The position numbers were made by a program, and so were the translations under genes. From Actinomycetospora lemnae (lineage in GTDB: Bacteria > Actinomycetota > Actinomycetes > Mycobacteriales > Pseudonocardiaceae), in assembly GCF_028737315.1 (NCBI RefSeq), contig NZ_JAQZAO010000001.1, positions 62,001 through 126,000 of the forward strand: DNA of 64,000 nucleotides. The letters run 5' to 3'. Positions 9,167 to 19,100 of the stretch are shown one piece after another. The notes below the pieces were generated by a model. It saw only the letters and a list, made by a program, of their open reading frames with translations, was not told the DNA's origin and did no database searches. The number at the start of each line of letters is the position of its first letter. The first letter of the stretch is position 1.

Positions 9167-9316
9167 GGGCGTTCCTCCCGGGGATCCTGCGTACGGGTGC
9201 GGCGGGACCCTACGCCCGCACGCGGCCCGTCGAGCACGGACACGACAGGTTTGCTGACACGGAGTTCACCGTGCTGCCCCCGGCAGGCAGAGCGCGCTGG
9301 TCCGTTCCACCCCGCG

Positions 9317-10273
9317 TCAGCGCGTCCGGGGCGTGGGGTCCAGGGCCTCGTCGACGGGGCCGGCGTCGCTGCGGTCGAGGTCGGGCTCGAGGTAGACGAG
9401 CCGCGCCTCGGGCACCGCCGCGCGCAGCCGCGCCTCGGCCTCGTCGATGGCCTGCGCGATCGTCTCGGTGGGCAGCGAGCCCGACACCGCGATCTTGGCC
9501 GCGACCAGCAGCTCCTCGGGGCCGAGGTACTGGGTGCGCAGGTGGATGACCCGCTCCACCGGCCCGCCGACGAGCGAGGACGAGATCGTGTTGGCGATGC
9601 GCGGGCTGACCCCCTCGCCGATGAGCAGGCTCTTCGTCTCGACGATGAGGATGACCGCGATGATCCCGAGCAGGACGCCGATGCAGATCGTGCCGATGGC
9701 GTCCCAGATGACCGCGCCCGTCAGCACGCTGAGCCCGACGCCCGCGAGCGCGAGGATGAGGCCGACGAGGGCGCCGAGGTCCTCGAGCAGCACGACCGGC
9801 AGCTCCGGGTTCACCGAGGTGCGGATGAACCCCCACCACGACTGGTCGCCCTTGAGCTCCCGGGACTCCTTGACCGCGGTGCGGAAGCTGTACGACTCCA
9901 GCCCGATGGCCACGACCAGGATGACCACGGCGACGATCGGGCTCGTGAGGTCCTCGGACCCGCTGAGCTTGTGGATGCCCTCGTACAGGGCGAACACCGA
10001 GCCCAGGCTGAAGATCAGCAGGGCCACGATGAAGGAGTAGAAGAACCGGTCGCGGCCGTAGCCGAAGGGGTGCTCGCTGTCGGCGTCACGGCGCGCCCGC
10101 CGGCGCCCGAACAGCAGGAGGCCCTGGTTGCTCGTGTCGGCCACCGAGTGCACGCCCTCGGCGAGCATCGAGGACGAGCCGGTGATCGCGAAGCCGATGA
10201 ACTTGGCCACGGCGATGCCGGCGTTGGCCGCCAGCGCGGCGACGATCGCCTTGCCGCCTCCGGATGCGGACAC
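9317..10273 (-). CDS. Cation diffusion facilitator family transporter
   Basis: 318 aa. Proton-coupled efflux of divalent metals (Zn, Fe, Co or Mn) is the known family role. The metal site in the second helix is present as HSVAD (HxxxD). In the helix that normally carries a second HxxxD there is instead a Glu-Asp pair (VVLLEDLGALVG), as I recall for ZnT9-like members. Five or six hydrophobic segments precede a C-terminal cytoplasmic domain of about 100 residues ending in a Pro/Asp tail. Start is GTG 10273, with GGAGG six bases upstream; an open frame continues upstream but only as non-coding translation. Confidence 0.85.
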   Translation of the reverse strand: MSASGGGKAIVAALAANAGIAVAKFIGFAITGSSSMLAEGVHSVADTSNQGLLLFGRRRARRDADSEHPFGYGRDRFFYSFIVALLIFSLGSVFALYEGIHKLSGSEDLTSPIVAVVILVVAIGLESYSFRTAVKESRELKGDQSWWGFIRTSVNPELPVVLLEDLGALVGLILALAGVGLSVLTGAVIWDAIGTICIGVLLGIIAVILIVETKSLLIGEGVSPRIANTISSSLVGGPVERVIHLRTQYLGPEELLVAAKIAVSGSLPTETIAQAIDEAEARLRAAVPEARLVYLEPDLDRSDAGPVDEALDPTPRTR

Positions 10274-10353
10274 GAGGGGCCTCCAGGGATGGACCGGGCG
10301 GGCGTGAGGTCGCGGTGAAGGTAGCGCGTCGGGGTGCCCGGTGACCCGCCCGG

Positions 10354-11616
10354 CTAGACCCCCAGGCCGTCGGCGGCCACGAACGCCAGCGCCGGCCCGT
10401 CCACCGGGGCCACGGTGACCGGGCCGTCGCACGCCGGCAACCAGGCGGCCGTCCCCCGCGGCACCTCGCGACACTGACCCCGCGACGTGCGCAGCCGCAC
10501 GCTGCCCTCGACCGTGACGACGATGCGGGGCCCCTCGACGCCGAGGTCGACGCCGTCGTCGGGCAGGTCGGCCTCCTCGCCGGCGAACGCGCAGCGTGCG
10601 AGGCTGAAGTACTCCGACGGCGTGAACCGCGTGACGGGGCCGCGCCCCTCCCCCGGCAGCAGCGTCGGCGGCCCCGGCGCGAAGTCGAGCACCCGCAGCA
10701 GCTCGGGCACGTCGACGTGCTTCGGGGTCAGCCCGCAGCGCAGGACGTTGTCGGAGTTCGCCATGAGCTCGACCCCGGCGCCCGCCAGGTAGGCGTGCGG
10801 CGAGCCCGCCGGCTGGTAGAGACACTGGCCCGGCGCGAGCACGAAGCGGTTGAGCAGCAGGGCCGCCAGCACGCCCGCGTCGCCCGGGTAGCGCTCGCCC
10901 AGGTCGAGCAGGGTGCGCGCCTCGGTGGTGAACGGCCCGTGCTCGCGCGCGTGGGCGACGCAGCCGTCGAGCAGGGCGGGCACGAGGTCGTCGACCGCGC
11001 GCTGCGGCAGCGTGATCCAGGTGGTGAACAGCGCGCGCAGGCCGTCGGCGTCGGGCTGCGCGGCGAGCAGCTCGGTGTGGTGGTCGAGCGCGCGCACGTC
11101 GAGGGCGCGCAGGAGGGCCACGGTCTCGGCCGGGTCGCGGAACCCGGCCAGGGCGTGGAACTCGGTGAGCGCGCAGAGCAGCTCGGGCTTGGGCAGCGGG
11201 TCCGGGTAGTTGCGCTCGGCGGCCGTGCGCGGGACGCCGGCCGCCTCCTCGCGGGCGTAGCCGGCAGCCGCCTGCTCCGCCGACGGGTGCGCCTGCAGGC
11301 TCAGCGGCTCCTCGGCGGCCAGCACCTTGAGCAGGTAGGGCAGGCGGTCCGACCAGCGCTGACGGCGCGACGGGCCGAGCGCGCCCTGCGGGTCGTCGCG
11401 CAGGACGTCGGCGAGCGAGCGGGTGGCGTCCCCGCCGTTGCCGGGCGCGTCCCCGGGGGTGTCGCCGGCCAGCAGCTGCGAGGGCTCGTCGCGGTGCGCA
11501 CCGAGCCACAGCTCGGCCTGCGGGTGCGGCGACGGGACCTCCTCACCGAGCAGCTCGGCGAGGTGCGTCCGGGAGCCCCACGCATACGTGCGCACGCTGC
11601 CCCTGAGGACCTCCAC
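10354..11616 (-). CDS. manA: Mannose-6-phosphate isomerase, class I
   Basis: 420 aa. Interconverts fructose-6-P and mannose-6-P, feeding ManB and ManC for GDP-mannose. Type I cupin motifs are clear: ELWLGAHRDEPSQ early, LSLQAHPS (metal His), KPELLCALTEFHALAGFR, and YQPAGSPHAYLAGAGVELMANSDNVLR with the active-site region. Start set at GTG 11616, 20 bases after the SIS gene stop, with GAGGGG upstream. Genes from manB to manA run in one direction with gaps of 3-23 bases, so they form an operon. Confidence 0.95.
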   Translation of the reverse strand: MEVLRGSVRTYAWGSRTHLAELLGEEVPSPHPQAELWLGAHRDEPSQLLAGDTPGDAPGNGGDATRSLADVLRDDPQGALGPSRRQRWSDRLPYLLKVLAAEEPLSLQAHPSAEQAAAGYAREEAAGVPRTAAERNYPDPLPKPELLCALTEFHALAGFRDPAETVALLRALDVRALDHHTELLAAQPDADGLRALFTTWITLPQRAVDDLVPALLDGCVAHAREHGPFTTEARTLLDLGERYPGDAGVLAALLLNRFVLAPGQCLYQPAGSPHAYLAGAGVELMANSDNVLRCGLTPKHVDVPELLRVLDFAPGPPTLLPGEGRGPVTRFTPSEYFSLARCAFAGEEADLPDDGVDLGVEGPRIVVTVEGSVRLRTSRGQCREVPRGTAAWLPACDGPVTVAPVDGPALAFVAADGLGV

Positions 11617-11636
11617 TGTTCTGGTGCCCCTCGTGG

Positions 11637-12764
11637 TCAGGCGGTCCGGACCCCGGTCGTGCGCGCCCCGAGGGCGAGACCGAGGTAGACCGCGGTGAAG
11701 TCGAGACGGGTGGCGAGCACGGCCGCGCGCAGCGCGTCCGGCGCCGGCCCCTCCCCGGCCAGGTCGACGTCGTCGATCTCCAGGACGTCCGCGCCCGGGT
11801 GGCGGGCGCCGACGTCGGCGACGAGCCGTCGCACCGCGAGGTCCTCGCGCGCGGCCAGCAGCACCAGCCGGGGCGGCGGTGCCTCCGGGACCGGGTCGTC
11901 GAAGGGGTCGGCGAAGATCGACGCCTCCCCCGCGCTCTCCTGCAGCCGCGCGCGCAGCGCCGGCTGCGCGCCCGCCGCGGCGACGGTGGTGGCCTGGGCG
12001 ACGACCCCGGCGTGGGTGGCCAGCACCGTCGCGCCGTAGCCCGCGAGCAGGCCCGCGATCGGGTCGGCGCCCCACAGCAGCGGGGTGCGCTCGGCCAGGC
12101 GCAGCGCCAGGCTCTTCGCCGGGTTGACGAACGCCTCGCCCCGCGGGCCGTCGCGCTCGGCCTCGGCGTCGAGGCGGTCGGCGAGCACGTCGAGGTCGAG
12201 GTCGAGCAGATCGAGCGAGCGAGCGACGGCCAGCCCGGTCGCGAGGACCGTCCCGGTGTCCAGCCCGTCGAGGTCCTCGCCGGGCACGCCGTACGTCATC
12301 CGCGGGGCGACCGCGAGCACGCGCCCGGCGCCGGCGGCGGCCACCGGGCCCTCGGCCGGGCCCCCGAGCACCACGTGGGCGCCCCGGCGCACCGCGCGGT
12401 GCACCGCCTCGGCGAGGTCGGCCTCGACCGGGTCGCCCTCGCGCCCCCGGTGGGTGGCGACGACGACGTCGAGCGGGCCGAGCCAGGGCGGCGCGACCCC
12501 GCTGACGATCACCGGGAGGGGCGCGGTGGGCGTGAGCAGGGCCGCGAGCAGGCGGCACGCCGACTCGGTGGTCCCGGGGCGCGTCAGCAGCACCAGCGCG
12601 CGGGGGCGCAGGCCCGCGAGCTCCCGGTCCACGCCGGCCTCGCGGGCCGCCTCGGCCACGGCCCGGACCTGGGCGCCGGCCGTCGCCACCGCCCGCAACA
12701 CGCCGTCACGGTCGGCGGCGAGCAGGCGCGTCTCGTCGGAGAGCAGGGCGTCGTCGAGCACCAC
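11637..12764 (-). CDS. SIS-domain protein, phosphoglucose/phosphomannose isomerase-like
   Basis: 375 aa, between manA and a Trm112-like gene. A conserved protein sits at the same site in mycobacteria (manB to manA interval). Two SIS-like halves can be seen: ALVLLTRPGTTESAC near residue 55 and the segment around TPLLWGADPIAGLLAGYGATVLA near 230. The second half continues with FADPFDDP and an Arg/Glu-rich end. A typical SIS sugar-phosphate Ser motif is not obvious, so catalysis is uncertain; a binding or regulatory role in mannose metabolism is possible. GTG start 3 bases after the upstream stop. Confidence 0.7.
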   Translation of the reverse strand: MVLDDALLSDETRLLAADRDGVLRAVATAGAQVRAVAEAAREAGVDRELAGLRPRALVLLTRPGTTESACRLLAALLTPTAPLPVIVSGVAPPWLGPLDVVVATHRGREGDPVEADLAEAVHRAVRRGAHVVLGGPAEGPVAAAGAGRVLAVAPRMTYGVPGEDLDGLDTGTVLATGLAVARSLDLLDLDLDVLADRLDAEAERDGPRGEAFVNPAKSLALRLAERTPLLWGADPIAGLLAGYGATVLATHAGVVAQATTVAAAGAQPALRARLQESAGEASIFADPFDDPVPEAPPPRLVLLAAREDLAVRRLVADVGARHPGADVLEIDDVDLAGEGPAPDALRAAVLATRLDFTAVYLGLALGARTTGVRTA

Positions 12765-12767
12765 GAC

Positions 12768-12977
12768 TCACTCCTGCTCCTGGTGCTCGGGGCCCCCGGT
12801 CGCCTCGGACAACAGGAGCACCGGGATCCCGTCGGTGACGGGGTAGCGCCGATCGCACACCGTGCAGGTGAGGGCCGCGGCGTCGGCGTCCTCGGGCGTG
12901 CCGGGGCGCAGGGCCCCGTGGTCCGGCGCGGGGCACGCCAGGATCTCCAGCAGGTCGGCGTCCAGACCGAGCGGCAT
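12768..12977 (-). CDS. Trm112-family zinc-ribbon-like small protein
   Basis: 69 aa. The form LDADLLEILACPAPDHGAL ... LTCTVCDRRYPVTDGIPVLL is characteristic of the Trm112/YcaR family: four potential zinc-ligand positions (one Cys-Pro near residue 15, then CTVC near 38-41) and the RRYPVTDGIPVLL ending. In other organisms such proteins activate methyltransferases or stand alone with unknown role. ATG preceded by GAGGAGGAG. Lies between manB and the SIS gene and is probably cotranscribed. Confidence 0.85.
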   Translation of the reverse strand: MPLGLDADLLEILACPAPDHGALRPGTPEDADAAALTCTVCDRRYPVTDGIPVLLLSEATGGPEHQEQE

Positions 12978-13000
12978 CCGGGTTCTCCTCCTCGGTCGGG

Positions 13001-14449
13001 TCAGCCGCGGACGAGGCCCAGGACCTCGTCGCGCAGCGCGGCCACGGCGTCGTCGTCGGCGGCCTCGACGTTGAGCCGCAGCAGCGGCTCGGTGTTCGAC
13101 GGGCGCAGGTTGAACCAGGAGCCGTCGTCGAAGGTGACGGTCAGCCCGTCGAGGTCGTCGGTGGTGACACCCTCACGCGCGCCGAACGTCTGCTCGACCT
13201 CGGCCATCACGGCCCGCGGGTCGTCGACCGTGGAGTTGACCTCGCCCGACGCGGCGTAGCGCGAGTACTGCGCCATGAGCTCCGAGAGCGGGCGGTCCTG
13301 CTCGCCGAGGGCGGCGAGGACGTGCAGGGCCGCGAGCATGCCGGAGTCGGCGTTCCAGAAGTCGCGGAAGTAGTAGTGCGCCGAGTGCTCGCCGCCGAAG
13401 ATCGCGCCCGTCTCGGCCATGGTGGCCTTGATGAACGAGTGGCCCACCCGGCTGCGCTCCGGTGTCCCGCCCGCCTCGGTGATGATCTCGGGGACGGCAC
13501 GCGAGGTGATGAGGTTGTGGATCACTGTCGAGCCGGGGTGCTTGGCCAGCTCGCGGGTGGCGACGAGCGCGGTGATCGCGCTCGGGCTGACCGCGTCGCC
13601 CTTCTCGTCGACGAGGAACACCCGGTCGGCGTCGCCGTCGAAGGCGAGCCCGGCGTCGGCGCGCCCGAGGGTGATGACCTCGCGCTGCAGGTCGCGCAGG
13701 TTGTCGGGGTCGAGGGGGTTGGCCTCGTGGTTGGGGAACGAGCCGTCGAGCTCGAAGTAGAGCGGGTAGACCTCGATCGGCAGGGGATCCAGCACCGCGG
13801 GCACGGTGTGGCCGGCCATGCCGTTGCCGGCGTCGATCACCAGCGACAGCGAGCGGATGCCCGAGAGGTCGACCAGGGAGCGCAGGAAGGCCGCGTAGTC
13901 GGCCAGCATGTCGCGGTGGGAGACGCTGCCGCGCTCGCCCGGGGCCACGTCCTGGCCCGCGGACACCGCCTCGCCGGGCCCGCGGTCGAGCAGCGCGGCG
14001 ATCTCGTCGAGCCCGGAGTCCTGGCCCACGGGCGAGGCGCCGGCGCGGCAGAGCTTGATGCCGTTGTAGGTCGCGGGGTTGTGGCTCGCGGTGAACATCG
14101 CGCCGGGCATCTCGAGCGCGCCCGAGGCGTAGTAGAGCATGTCGGTGCTGGCCAGGCCGATGTGCACGACGTCGACGCCCAGCGCCGTGACGCCCTCGGC
14201 GAAGGCGTCGGCGAGCTCGGGCGAGGACTCCCGCATGTCGTGCCCGACCACGAGGCCCTTGCCGCCGCCGAGCCCGGAGCCCGTGCCGTTCTCCTGCTCG
14301 TCGAGGAGGACCCGCGCGAAGGCGGCGCCGACGTCGCGGACGAACGTCGCGTCGAGCTGGCTGCCCACGAGTCCGCGGATGTCGTACGCCTTGACGACCT
14401 GGTCGATCACCTGGGCACGGTCGGGTGCCGAGGACTGCGCACTGGCCAC
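13001..14449 (-). CDS. manB: Phosphomannomutase / phosphoglucomutase
   Basis: 482 aa alpha-D-phosphohexomutase converting mannose-6-P to mannose-1-P. Four domains: the active-site phosphoserine loop FTASHNPATYNGIK near residue 120, the Mg-binding loop DGDADR near 265, the sugar-specificity loop GGEHSAHYYF near 345, and the phosphate-binding RPSNTEPLLRLNVE near the C-terminus. The GTG start at 14449 is supported by a leaderless-type -10 six bases upstream. First gene of manB-trm112-SIS-manA. Confidence 0.96.
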   Translation of the reverse strand: MASAQSSAPDRAQVIDQVVKAYDIRGLVGSQLDATFVRDVGAAFARVLLDEQENGTGSGLGGGKGLVVGHDMRESSPELADAFAEGVTALGVDVVHIGLASTDMLYYASGALEMPGAMFTASHNPATYNGIKLCRAGASPVGQDSGLDEIAALLDRGPGEAVSAGQDVAPGERGSVSHRDMLADYAAFLRSLVDLSGIRSLSLVIDAGNGMAGHTVPAVLDPLPIEVYPLYFELDGSFPNHEANPLDPDNLRDLQREVITLGRADAGLAFDGDADRVFLVDEKGDAVSPSAITALVATRELAKHPGSTVIHNLITSRAVPEIITEAGGTPERSRVGHSFIKATMAETGAIFGGEHSAHYYFRDFWNADSGMLAALHVLAALGEQDRPLSELMAQYSRYAASGEVNSTVDDPRAVMAEVEQTFGAREGVTTDDLDGLTVTFDDGSWFNLRPSNTEPLLRLNVEAADDDAVAALRDEVLGLVRG

Positions 14450-14455
14450 CTCGTC

Positions 14456-14461
14456 AGCCTA
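14456..14461 (-). promoter_or_regulatory. Leaderless -10 box for the manB operon
   Basis: TAGGCT on the minus strand, six bases (GACGAG) before the GTG of manB. No Shine-Dalgarno is needed or clearly seen. Suggests that the mannose operon starts here. Confidence 0.5.
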
Positions 14462-14572
14462 TCGGCGCGGCCGGGCCCCCGCGCCCGCCGGGCGGGCGCG
14501 TCCGCCGATGGGTGAGGTCGTGCCCCACCGGATCGCTCCAGGTGGCGGAGGGGACACCGCGTGCGGGACCGG

Positions 14573-15031
14573 TCAGGACGACGCCGGGTCGGGCAGGACC
14601 CGGAGGTGGCCGCGACGGCCGGTGGGCGTGCTCGCGGGACCGCTCCCGACGCCGCCCGCGACGCCCGTGGCGAGGCCCGGCAGTGGGCCCGGGGGCAGCC
14701 CCGGCCCGCCGCCCGATCCCGCCGTGATCCGCGGGCGGCCGTCGGTCTCGACCGGGCGGTCGGCCCGCCCGGCCTCGCGGACGGCCTCGGCCAGGGCGGT
14801 CAGGTCGTCGACGGAGGGCTCGGTGGGGAACTCGCCCTCGTAGCGCACGACCTCCCAGCCACGCGGCGCGGTGAGGCGCACGGCGTGGCGTTCGCAGAGG
14901 TCGTACGAGTGCGGCTCGGCGCTCGTCGCCAGGGGCCCGACCACGGCGGTCGAGTCCGAGTAGACATAGGTCAGGGTGGCCACGGCCGCATGACCACACC
15001 CGGTCCGTGAGCACTTCCGCACTCCTCGCAC
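14573..15031 (-). CDS. DUF3499 family protein
   Basis: 152 aa. Conserved actinobacterial protein of unknown function, found upstream of manB in mycobacteria as well. The core is MRGVRKCSRTGCGHAAVATL, then TYVYSDSTAVVGPLA, EPHSYDLCERHAVRLTAPRGW. Cys residues in CSRTGC and a CERH further on suggest a small zinc-binding fold. The last 60 residues are Gly/Pro-rich and likely disordered. Start at GTG 15031 because the -10 TATCGT lies 7 bases upstream; GTG 15022 is an alternative. Confidence 0.85.
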   Translation of the reverse strand: MRGVRKCSRTGCGHAAVATLTYVYSDSTAVVGPLATSAEPHSYDLCERHAVRLTAPRGWEVVRYEGEFPTEPSVDDLTALAEAVREAGRADRPVETDGRPRITAGSGGGPGLPPGPLPGLATGVAGGVGSGPASTPTGRRGHLRVLPDPASS

Positions 15032-15038
15032 GCCGGGG

Positions 15039-15128
15039 ACGATAGCCCGGACGGACGCCCCCGCCCGGGAGGCGCGCGGTGGCGCGTCGGGGCACGTGCC
15101 CACGTCGCCCGGCCGCCGCGCGTAGGCT
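15039..15128. promoter_or_regulatory. Back-to-back leaderless promoters of DUF3499 and zincin-like genes
   Basis: Minus strand: TATCGT at 15044-15039, 7 nt before GTG 15031. Plus strand: TAGGCT at 15123-15128, 8 nt before GTG 15137. The divergent genes are 105 bases apart and both -10 boxes fit TAnnnT with leaderless spacing. Confidence 0.5.
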
Positions 15129-15136
15129 CACCGCTC

Positions 15137-15667
15137 GTGACCAGGAGTGCCAGCCGCCGGGGCAGCACCGCGGCGTTCGGCGCAGGGTCCGGCTCCGGGT
15201 CCGGGTCGGCGGCCGGTCCGCGCCGGCGCCGCCGCGACCGCCGCGGTCGCGGCCTGCGGATGCCGCTCTACCCGTCGGGCTCCCCCGCGTCGCGCACCCG
15301 CGCCGAGCGCTTCGACGCCCTCGTGCTCGAGGCGCTCGAGCCCATCGAGGAGCGCTGGAGCGCGGAGCTCGCCGACCTCGACGTGGCCGTCGACGACGTG
15401 CCGGAGGTGCCCGCGGGCCCCCAGGGCTCGCCGGTGGACGACGACGCGGTGCTCGGCGACGGCGAGGTGCCCCTGGCGCGGCTCGTGCCCGCGGGCATGG
15501 ACCGCCGCGGCGCCGTGACCCGCGCGCGGATCGTGCTCTACCGCCGCCCGCTGGAGGCGCGCGCGCTCGACGGCGAGGACCTCGCCGACCTGCTGCACGA
15601 CGTGCTCGTGGAGCAGGTGGCGGGCTACCTCGGCGTCGAGCCGGACACGATCTCCGGCGACGAGTAG
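15137..15667 (+). CDS. Zincin-like metallopeptidase family protein with degenerate active site
   Basis: 176 aa. Matches the small metallopeptidase family (zincin_1, COG3824 type) next to whiB2 in mycobacteria: FDALVLEALEPIEERW, LADLDVAVDDVPEVP, ARIVLYRRPLEAR, then LLHDVLVEQVAGYLGVEPDTI. Where active members have HExxH this protein has HDVLVEQ, so the catalytic Glu and second His are missing; a non-enzymatic role is likely. The first 40 residues are Ser/Gly/Arg-rich. GTG start supported by the leaderless -10. No catalytic claim is made. Confidence 0.75.
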   Translation: MTRSASRRGSTAAFGAGSGSGSGSAAGPRRRRRDRRGRGLRMPLYPSGSPASRTRAERFDALVLEALEPIEERWSAELADLDVAVDDVPEVPAGPQGSPVDDDAVLGDGEVPLARLVPAGMDRRGAVTRARIVLYRRPLEARALDGEDLADLLHDVLVEQVAGYLGVEPDTISGDE

Positions 15668-15671
15668 GCCC

Positions 15672-16061
15672 TCAGCCCCAGGTGTGGTGGACGGCTTCGA
15701 CGTTGTGGCCGTCGGGGTCGCGGAGGAACACCGCGTAGTAGCCCGGGTGGTACTCGGGGAAGATCCGCGGCGCGTGCAGCACCTCCGCCCCGTGGGCGAG
15801 CGCGGCCTCGTGCACGGCGTCGACCGCCGCCCGGTCGGGCGCGGCGAACGCGACGTGCAGCTCCTGGGCGACCGCCCCGCCCGGCGCGAGCCAGAAGTCC
15901 GGGTGCGTCCCGCCCGTGGTCATGCCCACGACCTCGGGCGCACCGGGCGGGCCGGTGGGGATGCGCACGCCCACGGCCATGCGCAGCGGCGCGAACACCG
16001 CGCTGTAGAAGGCGACGGAGGTCTCGACGTCACCGCAGGGGAATCCGACGTGGTCGAACAT
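15672..16061 (-). CDS. VOC-family (glyoxalase/bleomycin-resistance fold) protein
   Basis: 129 aa single-domain VOC protein starting MFDHVGFPCGDVETSVAFYSAV. Metal-ligand-type positions: His at residue 4, His in ELHVAFAA, and Glu near NVEAVHHTWG. FLRDPDGHNVEAV is a strong family signature. Substrate unknown. A -10 TAGTCT (16074-16069) seven bases upstream of the ATG indicates leaderless expression. Ends four bases from the convergent zincin-like gene. Confidence 0.87.
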   Translation of the reverse strand: MFDHVGFPCGDVETSVAFYSAVFAPLRMAVGVRIPTGPPGAPEVVGMTTGGTHPDFWLAPGGAVAQELHVAFAAPDRAAVDAVHEAALAHGAEVLHAPRIFPEYHPGYYAVFLRDPDGHNVEAVHHTWG

Positions 16062-16111
16062 GCCACGGAGACTAGGACCGACCCCCGACGGTCCCGGTCC
16101 GGCCGCCGGTC

Positions 16112-19100
16112 CTAGTCGAGCCGCCGGCGCGACGGCAGCGCCGACAGGGCCGTGAACAGCACCAGCGCGAGCTGGAGCAGCAGGAGCAGCAGGCGCGTGG
16201 TCTCGTCGCGGTCGACGACCACGGCCCCGCCGCCCGGCGGCACGGCGACGCCGACGAGGTGGCCCCACGCGGGCACCACCGGGGCGGCGACCCCGCCGAC
16301 GGTCGCCGACCAGCCCGACTCGAGCTCGGCGGCGACGACGAGGAGCCGGCGATCGGCGCCCGGCGACACGCGCACGGCCACGGTGGGCAGGTCCGAGGGC
16401 ACGGTGGTCAGCCCGGCGGGCCGGCGCGGGGCGGCGCGGGCCTCGGTGGCGTCGTCGGAGACCGGCGGCTCGAGCAGCACGGCCCCGGCCACCGGGAGGG
16501 CGACGCGGGCGGTGGGCCGCCCGTCGGAGACCGGCGGGGCGTCGCCGAGCAGCGGCCCCGCGGCCGTGCGCACGGCGCGGGCGGTCTGCTCGTCGGGCAG
16601 GACGACGAGGCCGGTGCCGCCGGTCGCGAGCTCGGCGACGCCCGCCTGCGCGGTGGCCGGGTCGCCGGAGAGCAGGGCGCGCACGTCGCGCTGCAGCCGG
16701 GCGGGCGACGCGCCGACCGGGGCGAGGTCGTCGTCGCCGTAGCGCGGCAGCTCCGGCCCGGCGCGGCGGGTGGTGTCCTCCTCGCGGGTCACGACGACCA
16801 CGCGCGCCCCCGACCGCGCGAGATCCGCCGCCACGGCCCGGTCGAGCGCGGGCGCGGGGGCGTCGGCGAGCGGGCCGGCCCCGCCGCGCAGGACGGTGGC
16901 GACGGCGAGCACCACGACGGCGGTCGCCACGACGGGCACCGCGACGCCCCGGGCGCGGGCGCTCGGGTCACCGGCGCCGGGGGCGCGCGAGCGCAGGCGC
17001 CCGGCCAGGAGCGACGCGCCGGCCCCGGCCCGCTCGACGGCGCCGGCGAGGCGCCCGCCGAGGCCGGCGCCCCCGAGGTCCAGCTCCGACTCGCCGCGCC
17101 GGGCGGGTCCCCGGTCGGCCCGGTCGGCGGGGTCGCCGCGGCCCAGCAGGCGCCCCAGCGGTTCGGTGCGCGAGGCCGCGACCTGCGCGAGCAGGCTCCA
17201 CAGCGCCCCGCACGCGGCGACGGCGAGCGCCGGGCCCGTCCAGCCCGGCCGCGGGTCTCCGCCGGCGAGCGGCGCCAGCGCGAAGGACCCGACGACGCCC
17301 GCGGCGACGATGCCGAGCAGCAGCAGCGCGAGCCCGGGCACCGCCGCCCTGCGCGGCGCGACCAGCGCCCCGCCGACCGCCGCCACCACGAGCACGAGCC
17401 CCGTCCACGGCAGGGTCGCGGGCCCGCCGGGGTCGAGCGAGAGCACGTCGAGCGCGGACACGAAGCGCTCGGGCACCGTCGACCCGGTGCCGTGCAGCAG
17501 GACCTCGGGCGCCGCGAGCAGCACCGTCGGCCAGGGCAGCAGCAGGAGCACCGGCAGCACGACGATGACCGCCAGCGACATCGCCCGGCGGCCGGCCGCC
17601 CGCGGCGGCGCCGGCACGAGCACGAAGCCGATCACCACGACGACGAGCACCAGCACGTGCACCAGGGGCGCGAACGCGCTGACGATCCCGAGCGCGAGCG
17701 CCGTGCCCGCGGCCGTGCTCCACCACGAGCCGCGCCGGCCCGCCGTGCGCACCCCGCGCAGCACCGCGACCACGCCGGCCAGCACCAGCGGCAGCAGCAC
17801 CACGGCCACGACGCCGTCGAGGCGCCCCTGCGCCACCGCGCCCGCCGTGATCCCGAGCAGCGCGTACACCGCCGCCGCGAGCGCGCGCAGCACCCGGCCG
17901 ACCCGCAGCTCGCGCGTCGCCAGGTACGCCGACAGGCCCGCCAGCGGCAGGGCGGCGACCAGCAGGAGCGACACCGCGGCCGGCGGGCCCCCGACCGGCC
18001 ACGCGGGCCCGCCCAGCACCCCGACCACGGCCAGCGCCGCCGGGACCGGCGCGCCGGTGCCGCCCGCGATCGGGTGCCAGCCGGCGAGGTAGGTCGACCA
18101 GAGCTCGCGCAGCCCCGGGACCTCGGCGATCCGCCCGCCGGCGAGGTCGAGCCCGAGGCGCGCGCGCTGCGTCACCAGCGAGACGAGCGTCAGCCCGACG
18201 ACGAGCAGCAGCGGCGGGGCGAGGAGCAGCTCGCGCGCCACCCGGCCCGGCGTGACCGGGACGTAGACGACGCGCTCGCCCGGCTCGGTCGGCGGGTCGG
18301 CGACGGGGGCGCCCGCAGGGGCCGGCGCGGCCGACGCCGCGGCGGGCCGGTCGTCGGCGGGCGCCCGGGGCCCGGGCAGCGCGACGGCCAGCGACTCCCC
18401 CGGGCGGCGCAGCCCCGCGGTGCGACGCCGGCGCAGCGCCGCGCCCGCGGGCAGCGCCTCGGGGCCCACGGCGCGGCGCCGGCCGTCCGCGTCCCCGCCG
18501 CCCTCGGCGTCGGGGCCACCGGTCCGTCCGCTGCGCTCGGCCCACTCGGGCAGGCGGCCGAGCTCGAGCTCCTCGCGCAGGCGTCCCCGCACGAGCGAGG
18601 TCAGCCCGCCGCGCACGGCGTTGCGCAGGCGCGTGGTGCGGCTGGTCAGCAGTCCGCGCAGCTCGCGGGGCAGCGCCGTCGCCCCGGTGCTGCGTCGGCG
18701 GCGGGCGTCGGCGAGGTCGGCGATGCCCGGGCCGGAGCCGAGCACCCGCGACAGGCCCGCGAGCTCGGCGCCCGCCGCCCGCGCCCGGCGCACGAGCAGG
18801 AGCCCCAGCGCGCGCAGCACCGCGAGCACCGGCAGGCGCAGGAGGCCGAGCACGAAGGCGGGGCTGGAGCAGTTGGCGAGGAACGTCCGCACGCCGTGGG
18901 CGCGGTCGGTGGCGCGGTAGCGGGGGTCGACGCCCGCGGTGTCGAGCGGGCGCGCCCGGGTGGTGAGCGCGCGGGCGTGGCGCAGCCGGGCCGAGGGCGC
19001 GCACAGCACGAGCCCGCCGGCGCGGTTGACCCGCCAGCCGTAGTCGACGTCCTCGCGCAGCAGGCCGAGCGCGGTGTCGTAGCCGCCGAGCGAGTCCCAC

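Noticed and set aside
7241-10318. A 1025-codon plus-strand open frame across the permease and CDF genes
   Set aside because: Composition is His/Arg/Asp/Glu low complexity from reading membrane-protein codons backwards; the minus-strand genes are well supported.
9317-11509. CDF transporter read as a 730-aa protein
   Set aside because: The first 410 residues are a shadow of the manA region; GTG 10273 with GGAGG is the real start.
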